Of a stretch of 64,000 nt of DNA, positions 63,471 through 64,000 are shown piece after piece. The translations under genes and the position numbers were made by a program. The stretch covers positions 1 to 64,000 of the forward strand of contig JAWLAI010000009.1 of NCBI GenBank assembly GCA_041395565.1, read 5' to 3'. Origin of the DNA: Pseudomonadota bacterium. Its GTDB lineage: Bacteria; Pseudomonadota; Gammaproteobacteria; UBA9214. Every line of letters starts with the position of its first letter. Position 1 is the first letter of the stretch. Below the pieces are notes generated by a model that saw only the letters and a program-made list of their open reading frames with translations, had not been told where the DNA came from and did not search any database.

Positions 63471-64000
63471 ATGCTGAGACTCCCGCTGAACCTACTGATA
63501 GCGCTGCTGATATCCTGCCTGTCCATACGCCCCGGCCTGGCTGAACAGCAGGGCGACGGTTCCGCTGCCTACCTGATCCAGCCCGGCGATGTACTGGACA
63601 TCTCGGTCTGGAAGGAAGAGGACCTGAACAAGCAGGTGCTGGTGCGACCGGACGGGGGCATTTCCTTCCCGCTGGCCGGCGACCTGCAGGCGGCACGCAC
63701 CTCCGTCAGCGAGCTGCAACAGCAGCTCACCGCCAAGTTGCAGAAGTACATTCCCGACCCGCTGGTCACCGTGTCCATCCTGAAGCTGGACGGTAACAAG
63801 GTCTATGTCATCGGCAAGGTCAACCGGCCCGGCGAATTTGTCGCAAGCCGTAACCTCGACGTGGTCCAGGCGCTCAGCGTTGCGGGTGGCATGACCCCGT
63901 ATGCTGCCGCCAACAAGATCTCCATATTGCGCCGCACCAACGGCAAACTGACCTCGATACCCTTCCGTTACGGTGACATCGAGAAGGGTGACAACCTGCA
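63471..64000 (+). CDS. Exopolysaccharide export protein (Wza/poly-export family); 3' end outside window
   Basis: The visible 176 codons begin with a signal peptide (LLIALLISCLSIRPGLA), followed by the poly-export domain YLIQPGDVLDISVWKEEDLN, VLVRPDGGISFPLAGDLQA and YIPDPLVTVSIL, then an SLBB-like beta segment (KVYVIGKVNRPGEFVASRNL). This is the periplasmic/outer-membrane part of polysaccharide export machines of the Wza type; the pattern also fits the exosortase-associated export protein found at the start of PEP-CTERM polysaccharide loci. A locus for polysaccharide synthesis, possibly with an exosortase, should follow beyond the window; that is inference from this type of gene and the VPLPA protein nearby. 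Confidence 0.88.
   Translation, partial: MLRLPLNLLIALLISCLSIRPGLAEQQGDGSAAYLIQPGDVLDISVWKEEDLNKQVLVRPDGGISFPLAGDLQAARTSVSELQQQLTAKLQKYIPDPLVTVSILKLDGNKVYVIGKVNRPGEFVASRNLDVVQALSVAGGMTPYAAANKISILRRTNGKLTSIPFRYGDIEKGDNL

Overview
The window is high-GC bacterial DNA of gammaproteobacterial type. The evidence is gene order: rhlB facing trxA-rho, dusB-fis, aroQ-accB-accC-prmA, argE-argA and gspC-gspD-gspE-gspF all occur in arrangements typical of that class. The product families (an FadL-type porin, a VPLPA-CTERM protein, a Wza-type export protein, many TPR-sulfotransferases) suggest a free-living, exopolysaccharide-producing lineage, perhaps near the Chromatiales. That placement is inference. No tRNA, rRNA or CRISPR array was seen.

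Layout. 1-16 kb: end of a ketopantoate-reductase-like gene, a secreted subtilisin-like protease overlapping a PrcB-domain lipoprotein gene, a fructokinase/phosphatase/ampD set, an SH3 envelope protein, an ilvD gene broken by many small indels, a 50-residue membrane peptide, an ETHE1-like protein that has lost its metal-site aspartates, a GGDEF-EAL protein, argE-argA and cpdA. 15.5-25 kb: type II secretion genes gspF, gspE, gspD and gspC on the minus strand, then rhlB, trxA and rho. 25-36.4 kb: htpX-lemA and a long minus-strand housekeeping series aroQ-accB-accC-prmA-(zinc-ribbon protein)-dusB-fis-purH-purD. Its intergenic gaps hold several palindromic dispersed repeats and a relic that looks like an IS200/IS605 end.

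36.4-57.3 kb is the accessory island and the most interesting part. It has four TPR-sulfotransferases, two TPR-methyltransferases, two further TPR proteins, two paralogous sulfotransferase-like proteins with an unusual Cys-containing nucleotide loop, and four Fe(II)/2-oxoglutarate dioxygenases of three kinds. The genes sit in tight or overlapping minus-strand operons broken by single plus-strand genes. I read this as a sulfation/hydroxylation/methylation system whose substrate is not identifiable from the sequence.

57.6-64 kb is a cell-surface region. It contains a VPLPA-CTERM secreted protein with a candidate sigma-54 promoter, an FadL-type porin, and an 880-residue secreted protein that carries two copies of the same module as the VPLPA protein but ends in a different sorting-like tail. 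The window ends inside an exopolysaccharide export gene. Secreted surface proteins and polysaccharide are therefore the nearest candidate substrates for the modification island, though this link is inferred only from position.
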